From contig CALZHV010000001.1 in the NCBI GenBank assembly GCA_945787485.1, positions 1 through 36,091 on the forward strand: a DNA stretch of 36,091 bases. The letters are read 5' to 3'. The DNA is from an uncultured Lachnospiraceae bacterium (GTDB lineage Bacteria; Bacillota; Clostridia; Lachnospirales; Lachnospiraceae). The position numbers and the translations under genes are program-made. The notes under the pieces are model-generated. The model did not search any database, was not told the origin of the DNA, and saw only the letters and a program-made list of their open reading frames with translations. Position 1 is the stretch's first letter, and each line of letters starts with the position of its first letter. Below are positions 1 to 9,270 of this stretch, piece after piece.

Positions 1-652
1 TACCCGCCGAGGAAAGCTTTTTAAGCTCAACCGCCTGAGAATATGAAGGTGTAACCTCCATTTCATCATAAAACTTATAAATTATATATTGCTCCTCGGG
101 TGATAAATAAGATAAAGCAACGGCAGGTGTAAATGCAATTCTTTCGCTATCCACAAGCTTCAAGATTTCGGGAATAAGAAAGGTCAGACGAATATACCGC
201 CTGACCTGTGTTTTACTGTCATCTGATTCATTTGCAATAATCTCTGCCGATTCACACTTCCGACCAGCCTGGTCGGAGGTTAAATCTGAACGGAAGCCCT
301 GTCTTTTCATTGCCTCAAGCTTCATTTTGTAACCGTAAGCCTTTTCACTCGGCAAAACCTTGTCACGCTGAAGATTTGAATCAACGTGCATAACAATGGC
401 TTCTTCCCTTGTAAGGTCTTTGATAATTGCAGGGATGACATCAATGTGAAGCCTTTTACATGCTTCAACTCTGCGGTATCCGCTTATAATTTCAAACTTG
501 CCGTCTCTTTCACACACAACAAGCGGTGTAAACACACCGCTTTCGGATATACTGTCAAAAAGCTGTGCAAAACCTTCGTCCTCTCTGAATTCAAAGGGAC
601 TGTCCTCAAAGGGAATTAAATCTTTAATCTGTACTTCTTTCATATTAATCAT
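1..652 (-). CDS. parB: ParB-like partition/nucleoid protein, C-terminus cut by window edge
   Basis: Reading the minus strand from ATG 652 gives 217 open codons running off the window. The N-terminal ParB domain is clear: an opening KDLIPFEDSPFEF segment, then ISGYRRVEACKRL (the GxRR box of the ParB/Srx fold), then EEAIVMHVDSNLQRD, followed by the helical DNA-binding region (IAFTPAVALSYLSPEEQ). ParB proteins bind parS sites and, with a ParA ATPase, partition plasmids or ICE; no ParA is visible here. ATG 652 is preferred to ATG 643 because an AGGAGG sits about 11 bases upstream. It lies 19 bases downstream of the relaxase stop, so it is probably cotranscribed with mobC and the relaxase. The family call is strong; the role is inferred from the family. 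Confidence 0.88.
   Translation of the reverse strand, partial: MINMKEVQIKDLIPFEDSPFEFREDEGFAQLFDSISESGVFTPLVVCERDGKFEIISGYRRVEACKRLHIDVIPAIIKDLTREEAIVMHVDSNLQRDKVLPSEKAYGYKMKLEAMKRQGFRSDLTSDQAGRKCESAEIIANESDDSKTQVRRYIRLTFLIPEILKLVDSERIAFTPAVALSYLSPEEQYIIYKFYDEMEVTPSYSQAVELKKLSSAG
259..277. repeat. 19-bp palindrome inside parB
   Basis: TCCGACCAG-C-CTGGTCGGA is a perfect 9-bp inverted repeat around one central base, inside the coding region between the ParB box and the helical domain. It could be a parS-like or autoregulatory site, or only a by-product of the coding sequence. Confidence 0.35.
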
Positions 653-671
653 AATAAAATATTCCTCCTGA

Positions 672-2063
672 TTATCTTTCATAATTTCTTTCCTGAATTT
701 TGTTTGTATTTGTTTTCTTCTTGATATCATCACGGGCATAGCGTTCATACATTCTTGAATGCTCGTTGATACTATCCATTCTGTTTACTACATCCTCAGC
801 CCTGTATTTAACTCTGTTTAAAATCTTTATATTCTTTCTTGCAACTCTCATAGCGGCGGTAAGAGTTGCAATATCCTCACGGATTTCGTTCTGTAAGCTT
901 TCATCACCTGAACGGACAGCACACTTTAGTTTGTTTCTGAATACATTTCTTGCTTCATCCATTTCCTGTAATTCACTTTCAGTTTTTGATATAAGTGCTT
1001 CAAGGTCCTCATAGCTTTCAACATTGTTATCAAGCAATAAGTTTTGTTCTTCGCAAAGCTGGTCAAATTTCAAAAGTTCCTGTTCAAGATAATTTTCAAC
1101 CTCGTTGCAATGCGGATGCTCCTTAAACATAAGCAGCCCTTTACACAAGCAAGTGTAAGAGCTGCTGATACCGCTTTTGTAATTGTGAGGATTGCCGTCA
1201 AAGAATAAGGTTTTGAAAGTGATTGTGTCGTGAGTAACTTTTCTCGTGTAATGTCTTTTAGTCAGTATTACTTCTTCAATATCGTTGATTGTATAACCGT
1301 CACCAAGATCGCAAAGCCATACAGGACGGTTAAATCTTTTGTGATAAACTGTCGGCTCAGGTCTGTTGAAATCAAAAGTATATCCTTTCTTTTCCATTTG
1401 CCAAATGAAAGTTCTGATGTTCGAACTGCGTGATAAGCAATCATCAATATGAAATTTTAATAAATCATACTGATGGTTCTCTCCGTTCTTCTCTGCAAGA
1501 TAGGTCATTCTTCTCGGTGCCTTGTGCGGCTTTTCAACTATTGATAAACCATATTTAATGCAAAGCTCGTCAGAAACTTTTCTCATAAGTGCATAGCTTT
1601 GCTTGCAGGCATTGAACTTTTTACCGTCAACTATTGAAACACTGTTCACAACAAAATGATTGTGAATGTGACCTCTGTCAAGATGAGTTGCAACAATAAC
1701 CTCGTGTCGGTCTCCCCAAAGTTTTTCTGCAAGCTCTTTTCCGATTTCGTGAGCAAGCTCAGGAGTAACCTCACCCGGTTTAAAGCTCTGATAACCGTGA
1801 AACGCAATTATCCCGTCCTGCTTATGAAACAACTTTTTTGTTTCCGTCATCTGGTCACGTGCAAATTCAGGGTTACAATTTATTCCGCTTACAAAATATT
1901 GCATTTCGGTTTTTTCACTTTCAACTGCGTAATCAATTACATCTTTAAGTGATTGCAATTCGGAATTACTGTAGTAATCGTTAAGAGTTTTATCGGGATT
2001 CATTGCATAATCAACAACACTCTTAAGCGTTCCTTTAACCGACCATATTTTTGTTACTGCCAA
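672..2063 (-). CDS. MOBP-type relaxase (mobilization nuclease)
   Basis: A 463-aa relaxase that would nick oriT and pilot the strand during conjugation. Residues 1-30 hold the catalytic-tyrosine region (Tyr19 in DYAMNPDKT). The metal-binding motif is at 127-136 (HLDRGHIHNH: His127, Asp129, His132, His134, His136), the three-histidine motif III of VirD2/MobA-type enzymes. The C-terminal 130 residues are charged and helical, probably coiled coil. The start is TTG 2063 with AGGAGG seven bases upstream; that TTG overlaps the 3' end of mobC by 10 bases, which implies translational coupling. Length and motifs are intact, so it should be functional. Confidence 0.92.
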   Translation of the reverse strand: MAVTKIWSVKGTLKSVVDYAMNPDKTLNDYYSNSELQSLKDVIDYAVESEKTEMQYFVSGINCNPEFARDQMTETKKLFHKQDGIIAFHGYQSFKPGEVTPELAHEIGKELAEKLWGDRHEVIVATHLDRGHIHNHFVVNSVSIVDGKKFNACKQSYALMRKVSDELCIKYGLSIVEKPHKAPRRMTYLAEKNGENHQYDLLKFHIDDCLSRSSNIRTFIWQMEKKGYTFDFNRPEPTVYHKRFNRPVWLCDLGDGYTINDIEEVILTKRHYTRKVTHDTITFKTLFFDGNPHNYKSGISSSYTCLCKGLLMFKEHPHCNEVENYLEQELLKFDQLCEEQNLLLDNNVESYEDLEALISKTESELQEMDEARNVFRNKLKCAVRSGDESLQNEIREDIATLTAAMRVARKNIKILNRVKYRAEDVVNRMDSINEHSRMYERYARDDIKKKTNTNKIQERNYER

Positions 2064-2398
2064 TATTCATCCTCCTTACTTAAATGAAACTCAGCCGATA
2101 TTTTCTTTTCGAGTTCACGAAGAGAAAGAATAGCAGCACGTAATTCCTTTTCATTAATCCAACCTTTTGCATTTGCAACCCTTGCAAGCTGATTTAAATT
2201 GTTACCGACTGCTCTCATTTCTCTGATTAAAACTGTGTAATCAACAGGCGGAGCTTCTTTAATGTTCTTGTAATAAAGCAGAAACCGAATCATTTTTGAT
2301 TTAGAAATCTTCATTATGCTGCAAAGATAATTGAGTCTTTCATAATCTTCTTCGGTAAAATATGCTTTAACAAGTTTCGTCTTTTTGTTTTCTTTCAA
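2054..2398 (-). CDS. mobC: MobC-like relaxosome accessory protein
   Basis: A 114-aa protein with an N-terminal ribbon-helix-helix-like segment (KAYFTEEDYERLNYL...ISKSKMIRFLL) and the MobC signature EMRAVGNNLNQLARVANAKG in the middle. MobC proteins bind oriT and help the relaxase open the DNA. The start is TTG 2398 with GAGGTG seven bases upstream. It is the first gene of the minus-strand mob operon and overlaps the relaxase by 10 bp. Confidence 0.9.
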   Translation of the reverse strand: MKENKKTKLVKAYFTEEDYERLNYLCSIMKISKSKMIRFLLYYKNIKEAPPVDYTVLIREMRAVGNNLNQLARVANAKGWINEKELRAAILSLRELEKKISAEFHLSKEDEYWQ

Positions 2399-2449
2399 AA
2401 ATTTTCACCTCTTTTCTGTTTTGGTTTTCGGGGCAACCGCACCCGAAAC

Positions 2450-2471
2450 GGATTTTGTGGTACCAAAATCC
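2450..2471. other. Candidate oriT inverted repeat
   Basis: GGATTTTG-TGGTAC-CAAAATCC is a perfect 8-bp inverted repeat with a 6-base loop, about 50 bp upstream of mobC. Origins of transfer of MOBP relaxases often lie just upstream of the mob genes and have such a repeat beside the nic site. The position supports an oriT, but no known nic sequence was recognised. Confidence 0.4.
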
Positions 2472-2511
2472 AATGCTCGTTAAAGTAATACCGCTGTTTT
2501 AAATAAAAAAA

Positions 2512-2531
2512 GCACCCGATTATTCGGGTGC
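2512..2531 (-). terminator. Hairpin followed by a T tract on the minus strand
   Basis: GCACCCGA/TCGGGTGC form an 8-bp GC-rich stem with a 4-base loop. On the minus strand it is followed by a run of seven T. It would stop leftward transcription before the mob operon, or belong to the oriT region. Confidence 0.6.
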
Positions 2532-2538
2532 AAAAGAG

Positions 2539-2568
2539 TTGACATTACAGGGGTGGCTGTAGTATCCT
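2539..2568 (+). promoter_or_regulatory. Sigma-A-type promoter of the RNA polymerase-like gene
   Basis: TTGACA (2539-2544), an 18-base spacer and TATCCT (2563-2568). Transcription would start near 2575, which places the longer possible start at 2553 inside the promoter and supports ATG 2601. Confidence 0.6.
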
Positions 2569-2600
2569 TTATACAGAACAAGTGCATCAGAGGTGAAACA

Positions 2601-5600
2601 ATGGCACATATTACTTATGAAATACCGATGCTTTCGGCAATAGGAATTATCTCTTATGCCGAAAAGCAAAATGATGAAACATATATTTTTAATCTTAATA
2701 ACAGTGCAACTGCAAAGTGTATGATGAATAAAGAAAACAGTTTGCAGGAAGACTGTGCTATGTTTTATCAGTTAATGAGTGTTTTAACTTCGGATAAATT
2801 TACTCAGTCAAAAGACGATACAAAAATTTCTGACCTTTCCGATGTGATAGTTTACATTGACTTCAGCGGAATTTTTGACAGAGATGCAAAGAGTGAACGC
2901 ATCCGTTTAAGACAGTTAAAAGCAAAATCCATGTTCCGTCCTGAGGGAATAAATCTTGATTTGGGAACGGGAATGAAAAACTTTGTTGCCTTTGAACGCT
3001 CTGCAAGTATGAGCAGAAACGCTCGCTTGTCTTTTATAAGAAGTGATGTTTACGAAAAAGTTAAAGCAAGAATAGAGCTCGATATGAACATCGGTTTGTG
3101 TCAGTTAAGTAAGCTTTATGCTTATAACGGACTCATGTTTTCGGGCGGTACGAGAATTGAAAGCAAAAATCTTTTTGATAAAGACAGCATTGTTATCATA
3201 AAAACTTGGGAAAGATTTATCAAAACTCACGCTGTAACTGTTACATCAAAAGATAAAAACAAAGCAGTAAAAAAATACAACCGAGTCGAAAAGGAAATTG
3301 AATTTACCTACGATTCATTTGACGGTGAGGGTTTTATCTCTCACTCGTTCGCAAAAGAAATTGATAAACAGTTCTGCGGGAAGCATATTCATTCTTCTTT
3401 TCAGATTCGTTTGCCTTACATAAAAGGTATGGTACATGAAGTTGACTTCAAATCTTTTCTTAGAAGTATAGGTATATATTCCGTTAAAGATATGTGGAAT
3501 GTTGAGCATCCCGTTGATAAAATAAATCTTATTCTTACCGACACAATGTTCAAGGGAAAAGGTTGGCTGAGTGAAAACAATTTAACTTTTAACGATTACC
3601 TTGACCACTGTAAAAAGTACAGACACTCGTTATACATTTCAAATGTGGGTAAAGGTGAAAAAGAAAATTTAACCGAGCTTAACTTTCAGTTTTTAAATAC
3701 CGTTGCAATTCCTGAAGAAAAATTCAGACCTAAAGATTTACCTTCAGGTTGGAAAGAAAGTCCGTCACGAGATGAAAGAGAGTGGCTGACCAAAGCAACG
3801 GAGCAGGCATATTACGATTACTGCAATAACAGAAAATACAGAATAGATTATTACACTAAACATTTAAATGACAGTGATGAAGATTTAAGAACCAAAGCAA
3901 GGTTGATTAACAGAAACTCTTTGCTCATTGATGAACCTTTCTTCTCTAAAGATATTGATGATATTGCAGAAAACATTTTAAGAAAGTATGCAATCGGTCA
4001 GCTTTTTGTAGAGGGTGATAACAGATATTTATCTGCTGACTTAATGTCACTTTTTGCTTTTCTTGCGGATGGCAGCAGAAAATTTGCTGACATCAGTAAT
4101 GAAGAATTGTCCGGTAATTTTGTTTATGCTCCCGGCAACAGCTACGGTATAGACTACAAATATTCACTTCTTCGCAATCCTCATATATCTAAAAATGAAA
4201 GTGTTCAGGTGCGACCTTTGAAGGATGTCGGATATTACAGAAACAAATATTTCAGCTATTTAACCGATGTCATTATGGTAGCGGATAATTCCGATATACC
4301 TATGAGACTTGGCGGTGCTGATTTTGACGGCGATATGGTAAAAACGATTGCTGACCGTATTATCATTTCTTATCTTTACACAAAAGAAACCGAGCCTGAG
4401 TATTACGGCAAAAGTGATAATCCTTTACCATTGTTATTTATTCCCACTGAGGAACCAATTATATCTGATGCTAATGATTGGGAAGCAAGATTTGAAACTG
4501 TTAAAAATACTTTTTCATCCCGTGTAGGACAAATCTCAAATGCGGCACTCAACAGAAGTATTTTAGCTTATGACGAAAACGCAAAGGGCAAAAAGGCACA
4601 ATACAGAAAAGAAACAGAAACCCTTGCTATACTCACAGGCTTGGAAATTGACTCTGCAAAAAGTGGAGTTAAGCCTGACCTATCGGAATATCTTGTAACA
4701 AACAGAGCACCGAAAAGTCTGTTTCTCAAATACAAATCCCTTATTGAAAAGCAGAATGAGCGCAGGTCTTGGTATGAAAAGACTTATGACCAACAATTTA
4801 GAGAGTTTTTCAAAAATACGGATTGGTCTGCTGTCAGTTCTAATCTTGAAAGACTGCCGTATTATGCTTATGAACTGAAAAGGAATACACCAAAAGCAAA
4901 AGGCAAAGTTGCACCTGACAGTGAAATTTTCACTTTTGCTCAAAAGCCCGATTGGAAAGCAGGTCTTGATAAAAAGAAGCTTGCTCGTATTTCGGCATTG
5001 ATGAATGATTATGAGCATTGCTTAAAAAGAATCCGTAACAACAGAAACAGGTCGGATATACCGGAAAGAAAATCCGATATTGAGCGTATTCTCTTTATGC
5101 GTGGTCAGGAAAACGATTATGACACGGACGAGCTGTATGCTCTCTTTACAGATTTCACTCCCGAAGAAATTGAAGAAATCTATATTCAAATGCAGGAGCG
5201 TAAATGGCAGTTTATGTTACCCGAAGAAAGAGAACGATTCTTGAAAACTTATCTTGTCGGTGAGCATTTTGAAAGTTATATTGATTTATTATGTGATTTC
5301 AGGCACAACGGTGACAGAGTTTTCTCCGATATTATCTGTGACAGATATGCCGAGAACAAATTGCGTAACCTTACTTCACTTCATTTTGAAAATGACAGCG
5401 ATGAAATGACTGCAATGATGTTAGCATACAGAAACAAGTCAAAAACCTATGATTACAAGGAAGCGGTAACGGACGAATGCAGAAAGCTTCTTTCAAAAAT
5501 CATCAGATTGAATGATGTGGTACCCTATGTTGTTGCGGCAGGCTACAGAAGATTTATCTTTGATATTTTACTGAACGAAACAGAGAAATATATTATTGAC

Positions 5601-5639
5601 AGGAGCAAGTCTTATGTTGAACGAGATAGCCGAGTTTAA
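2601..5639 (+). CDS. DFDGD-motif RNA polymerase-like protein (YonO/RNAi RdRP type)
   Basis: A 1012-aa protein. Residues 574-578 read DFDGD within RLGGADFDGDMVKTI, the DxDGD metal-binding signature of single-subunit double-psi-barrel polymerases: eukaryotic RNAi RdRPs and phage SPbeta YonO. About 60 residues earlier is LLRNPHISKNESVQVRPL, which resembles the RNPCLHPGD-type segment that precedes DxDGD in RdRPs. An upstream segment (GLMFSGGTRIES, near residue 200) could belong to the other barrel. From the family, it would polymerise RNA on a DNA or RNA template; which one cannot be told. ATG 2601 is chosen for its GAGGTG site seven bases upstream and the promoter position. The next gene overlaps its 3' end by 26 bases. 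The motif is clear; homology over the full length is inferred. Confidence 0.65.
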   Translation: MAHITYEIPMLSAIGIISYAEKQNDETYIFNLNNSATAKCMMNKENSLQEDCAMFYQLMSVLTSDKFTQSKDDTKISDLSDVIVYIDFSGIFDRDAKSERIRLRQLKAKSMFRPEGINLDLGTGMKNFVAFERSASMSRNARLSFIRSDVYEKVKARIELDMNIGLCQLSKLYAYNGLMFSGGTRIESKNLFDKDSIVIIKTWERFIKTHAVTVTSKDKNKAVKKYNRVEKEIEFTYDSFDGEGFISHSFAKEIDKQFCGKHIHSSFQIRLPYIKGMVHEVDFKSFLRSIGIYSVKDMWNVEHPVDKINLILTDTMFKGKGWLSENNLTFNDYLDHCKKYRHSLYISNVGKGEKENLTELNFQFLNTVAIPEEKFRPKDLPSGWKESPSRDEREWLTKATEQAYYDYCNNRKYRIDYYTKHLNDSDEDLRTKARLINRNSLLIDEPFFSKDIDDIAENILRKYAIGQLFVEGDNRYLSADLMSLFAFLADGSRKFADISNEELSGNFVYAPGNSYGIDYKYSLLRNPHISKNESVQVRPLKDVGYYRNKYFSYLTDVIMVADNSDIPMRLGGADFDGDMVKTIADRIIISYLYTKETEPEYYGKSDNPLPLLFIPTEEPIISDANDWEARFETVKNTFSSRVGQISNAALNRSILAYDENAKGKKAQYRKETETLAILTGLEIDSAKSGVKPDLSEYLVTNRAPKSLFLKYKSLIEKQNERRSWYEKTYDQQFREFFKNTDWSAVSSNLERLPYYAYELKRNTPKAKGKVAPDSEIFTFAQKPDWKAGLDKKKLARISALMNDYEHCLKRIRNNRNRSDIPERKSDIERILFMRGQENDYDTDELYALFTDFTPEEIEEIYIQMQERKWQFMLPEERERFLKTYLVGEHFESYIDLLCDFRHNGDRVFSDIICDRYAENKLRNLTSLHFENDSDEMTAMMLAYRNKSKTYDYKEAVTDECRKLLSKIIRLNDVVPYVVAAGYRRFIFDILLNETEKYIIDRSKSYVERDSRV

Positions 5640-6471
5640 GGATTACACGAAAGCACCAATATACAAGCGTGACAACAAAAACGACAACTCATTTCTCGGC
5701 AGATTTACCTGCGAGGGAATACAAGGCTTTGAGGGTTTTCCTAGGGTATTGACTATCATAGCAAGAGGATATATGTTCAAAAACGGCAAAGCCGACATTG
5801 AATATGCAAGACGGGCAATCTCTGCTTGGTGCAGTATTCCTGACAAGGATAATGCAAAAGAAAAGGAAGATTGGCGGTTCAAAACCGATTTCAGAGAGTA
5901 TCACAACGAATTTCCTGCGCTCGTATCAGAAAACGGCGAAGGTTGGTTTTACAGGCATTTTCACAATGCCATGAATTTTGCTATATCAAATCCTGAAAAG
6001 TTCACAGCAAAGGAAATCGACAAATATATTCTTATGGACAAGAACTTCGATACCGCTTGGCGTGACAAGGTTACTAGGATGCATTTCAGTACATATTACC
6101 TGAAAACCAAAGGTGCCTGGATATTGAGATTTGATGACATTCTTTCATCTGCATTAGAGCTTGGTGAGCTTAAAAACAATGATTTTGAACTGCCCGAAGA
6201 AACGAAAGCAAAGATTTCTGATTTTACAACAGCACCGAGCACAGCTTATGCACTTGAAACACTGATAAAATATTACTGTGCCAACCGACAAGAGGATACA
6301 GATTGGGTTGTGCTACCCGTTGCAAATTTTGATGCATATTTCGGCTCAACCTCATTTTCAAAAAAACGCCTGACCGAGCTAGTGAAATCCGGTGCTATTG
6401 AGCGTGAGAATAGCTACAATGTGAGTAGGTATAGGTTAAAGGAGGTATTGAAATTCGAAACACCATTTTAA
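5614..6471 (+). CDS. Unknown protein coupled to the polymerase-like gene
   Basis: 285 aa, not recognised. Its ATG at 5614 lies inside the 3' end of the polymerase-like gene, with AGGAG eight bases upstream, so the two are translationally coupled; a TTG at 5596 is an alternative. The sequence is soluble and charged. The last 70 residues (from about YYCANRQEDTDWVVLP to RYRLKEVL) look like a winged-helix module: a helix, a SFSKKRLTELVKSG recognition-type helix, then a short beta wing. It could bind nucleic acid as a partner of the polymerase-like protein. That function is only inferred from position. Confidence 0.7.
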   Translation: MLNEIAEFKDYTKAPIYKRDNKNDNSFLGRFTCEGIQGFEGFPRVLTIIARGYMFKNGKADIEYARRAISAWCSIPDKDNAKEKEDWRFKTDFREYHNEFPALVSENGEGWFYRHFHNAMNFAISNPEKFTAKEIDKYILMDKNFDTAWRDKVTRMHFSTYYLKTKGAWILRFDDILSSALELGELKNNDFELPEETKAKISDFTTAPSTAYALETLIKYYCANRQEDTDWVVLPVANFDAYFGSTSFSKKRLTELVKSGAIERENSYNVSRYRLKEVLKFETPF

Positions 6472-6700
6472 TAAACTGTAGAAATACGCATTTTATTAAA
6501 ATGGAACTATTGAATAATACTACATTGCCAACAAATAGCCTGACTCTGATTTGGTTATTATACCCAAGATAAACACCTGCGTTTATCTCGGTTCTGCAAC
6601 GTATGTGGAAAACTACGAAAACAAGGTACCTGAGGGCGGCTTTGTGTAGAAAATCTGAAATAAACGATTTGTCTGTGGTTAGGGATTATACTATAATGAA

Positions 6701-6744
6701 AAAAACTCCTTGAATCAGCGTGTGAGCAGAAACAAGGAGTTTTT
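6701..6744. terminator. Bidirectional terminator
   Basis: A perfect 11-bp stem (AAAAACTCCTT / AAGGAGTTTTT) with a 22-base loop; T runs follow the GC part on both strands. It lies between the plus-strand polymerase-like operon and the minus-strand RiPP operon, where a shared terminator is expected. Confidence 0.65.
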
Positions 6745-6953
6745 ATGTTGTAACTTAAGTATTATAGAATTGTTGTTTTTAAATAAAAACAGCAAATCTA
6801 CAAATTCAACGAATTAATGGTTATAATAAATATTTTGCCGATTTATTGCCACATCTTTAATAAACAATCTGAAAAAACTGTTGTCAATATAAGTTCAAGG
6901 TTTTCAGTTGAATTCTTAGTCTGTTGAAAGACCGCTTCCTGAAACGGCATAAA

Positions 6954-6982
6954 AACAAACGCCACTTTTTGTGACGTTTGTT
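6954..6982 (-). terminator. Terminator of the RiPP operon
   Basis: A stem of AACAAACG-C-CAC and GTG-A-CGTTTGTT with a five-base loop and one mismatch. On the minus strand it is followed by TTTTTA. It lies about 70 bases past the stop of the last RiPP gene. Confidence 0.65.
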
Positions 6983-7050
6983 GGTAAAGCGGTATGTTTT
7001 TACATTATTTATAATTTATATTTTATAATTGCAAGACCAATAAACAAAAA

Positions 7051-7164
7051 TTATTCAGAGGTGCCGTCATCGCAACTACAGCCACCGCCACCTGTTACAC
7101 AGCCGCTTCCAAGAGAATATTCTGCGTATTCAACTATTTTTATATCCAAAACTCTATCTTCCAT
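7051..7164 (-). CDS. Putative RiPP precursor 1 (Gly/Cys-rich)
   Basis: A 37-aa peptide, ATG 7164 with AAAGGAGG five bases upstream. The first 18 residues are acidic and leader-like (EDRVLDIKIVEYAEYSL). The C-terminus GSGCVTGGGGCSCDDGTSE concentrates Gly with three Cys, one Thr and several Ser, typical of cores matured by YcaO cyclodehydratases to thiazoles and oxazoles. It is the last gene of the minus-strand locus, 74 bases after the YcaO reading frame and just before a terminator. The precursor role is inferred from composition, RBS and position; no named family was recognised. Confidence 0.75.
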   Translation of the reverse strand: MEDRVLDIKIVEYAEYSLGSGCVTGGGGCSCDDGTSE

Positions 7165-9030
7165 GTTTTCCTCCTTTCCTAACATAAAAACGACACCGCA
7201 TCATTACTTATCAAGCGAAAAAGTGAGGCTCATAATCTTCAAGTGAAGTTTGTACAACTAGTTTTTTTGACTTCTGGATGTAGATAATAATCACTTTTAT
7301 AGCCGAAACTTATTGGAATCATTTTTCTGCTAACAGCTCTTATAACTTTAATGAATGCTTTTTTTGAGGTTGACATATCAACAAAAATTATTTCTAATTC
7401 ACCAATAATACTGTCTATATCATATTTCTGATTATAAGTGTTTTTAGCATTTTCATTGTTAGACCAAAGCCAATCAATTTTTCTAGCATTCGATAAAAAA
7501 TGATAGTATCTACCATGGTCTACTGGACTATGAATGTTTTCTATTTGAGGGGGTTCTTTAAATGGATTTTTCAATGCTAATAATAAATTATACTTAGCTT
7601 CTTGAAATGCTTTTATAACTGCGCTTTCTATATTGTTTGTTAAGGCAGTTGCTGCTCCGCTAACGAAACAAGGATATTCTTCGCTTTCTATTACAACCAA
7701 AAAAGTTGGTAGGTGTGGTGATTCTAGGTCTAATACATGAACATTTCTACCTTTGTTTTTCCAATAATCAGCCTTTTTTCTTACATGAAATGGTAAAAAG
7801 TTTGGTGATAAGTGTGTTGGGGCTCTATGTTCGTACCATAACCTCATTATTGAATCTCTTTCTATCAATTCGGCTACGGCATGTTTTTTTGCTTCTTCAA
7901 AATCAGTATGTGCAGCTATGCCAGACGAATCACCTTTGAAAAGTTTCCCCTTTTTATTGTGACCGTAATATACAAAATCTGTTGGTAAATAGTATTTGCC
8001 GGTAACATCGACAGTCCACTCAATTTTAGAATCACTGTGATATGGTTGAAGTCCTAATAGTTCTCTTTGTTTGATAGAAAGTGGAGCGAGTTGTTCTGGA
8101 GTGAAGAATGAATCAGTTTCTTTTGCGACACCAAAATAATCAACCCTCGTGACGCTTGATATATGACGCTCATAGGCTTCAATAATTGCCTTACAGCATG
8201 ATTCGTAGTATGACGTTCCAGTAGCTCCACTAATTCGATTGTTGTGCTCTCCATAACGTGCCCATGTACCATAAAAAGAACTGTTTTTACAATCAAATGT
8301 GTTAACACCATAACTGTGTACTATTTTCTCGTCTCCAACATAGTATTTCTCTAGGTTATTTAATAATTCAATATAACTGTGCGACACCAAATTGGATTTA
8401 TAACCAACAGCAATAGTTAAAAGAGGGGATAGGTTATATCTGTCAATATTCATTTCTATTGCTAAGGCTTCATCGTTAAATCCACCAAGTTCACAAGTTG
8501 ATAAACCTTGTTCTTCACAATACAGTGTTAGATTTTGTGCTGCTTGTCCAGCCTCTATTAATGTAAATCTATACCCTCGATTAGAATACTTTGTAGTCTG
8601 CCTTTCTAAATCCGCAGCTACAACTATTTGCACAGGCGAATTAAAAGCTAATTTTTCATCATTATAGCAATATTTGAGTTGTTCTATATCTGGCTGATTG
8701 TTAAATAATATTAATTGGGAGTTTTCTGAATCATATTCATAATAACCAGAACCAATACCAATTTGATCCCTTACTACAATACAAAAAATTCTCAGTGGGT
8801 ATAGACCTCCACCACTAGGAGTTGCGTGTCGAGAACGAGAATAAGCAAAATCACAGATATTTCCTATTTGAAAAAGAGTTAATTTTTCGTGAGAAAAACT
8901 TCTGCATGATTCGCGTTTTACCTGCAACTGATACAATGAAGAAAAGTTATCAATAGTAAATTCTATTTTTTCTCCTGGGCATTTTACTGCTGTTGTTTTT
9001 TTCTGTTCTTCAATTTCTTTTTGTGTTAAT

Positions 9031-9038
9031 TTATAAAA
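9031..9038. repeat. Target site duplication, left copy
   Basis: TTATAAAA directly abuts the left end of the inserted element and is repeated at its right end. Confidence 0.9.
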
Positions 9039-9262
9039 CGCTCTGTCCCTAAAGAGTGTTGATTTTTGTTAAAATGGGACAGAACTTTTGTTTAAAATAT
9101 CATTGTTTTAGTCTTTTCACTGAGTCACAAAGACTAAAATAAATAGTATTTTGTATTTCTTAACGCCTCTGTCCCTAGATAATTAATAAATTTATGCTAA
9201 ATTAGATATTATTTATATGAAAAATATAGCATTAAAAATCAACAGTCCTTTGGGACAGAGCG
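9039..9262. mobile_element. 224-bp MITE-like element
   Basis: The ends are 29-bp terminal inverted repeats matching at 26 of 29 positions (9039-9067 and 9234-9262), each starting CGCTCTGTCCC. The element has no transposase and is flanked by an 8-bp AT-rich duplication. Internal copies of the end motif occur at about 9163-9179 (same direction as the left end) and 9076-9085 (inverted), with an 11-bp stem at 9107-9117/9129-9139, so it may be two nested or fused units. Eight-base AT-rich target duplications occur with ISL3-type elements, among others; the mobilising family is not established. It interrupts the SagB-YcaO gene. Confidence 0.85.
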
Positions 9263-9270
9263 TTATAAAA
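9263..9270. repeat. Target site duplication, right copy
   Basis: The second TTATAAAA copy, immediately outside the right inverted repeat. Removing the element plus one copy restores the host reading frame exactly. Confidence 0.9.

Larger units (their letters stand above)
6472..7050. other. Intergenic region between convergent operons
   Basis: No complete gene. It contains two terminator-like hairpins (listed separately). It also has a 36-codon open stretch at about 6540-6650 with no start codon, reading LVIIPKINTCVYLGSATY and ending GGFV-stop. This looks like the 3' scrap of a lost gene. A TTGTCT-N17-TATAAT promoter-like sequence (6669-6697, plus) lies directly in front of the first hairpin. 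Confidence 0.5.

Noticed and set aside
6971..7246. A 91-codon plus-strand frame
   Set aside because: It is antisense to precursor 1 and its RBS, and has low-complexity proline-rich content.
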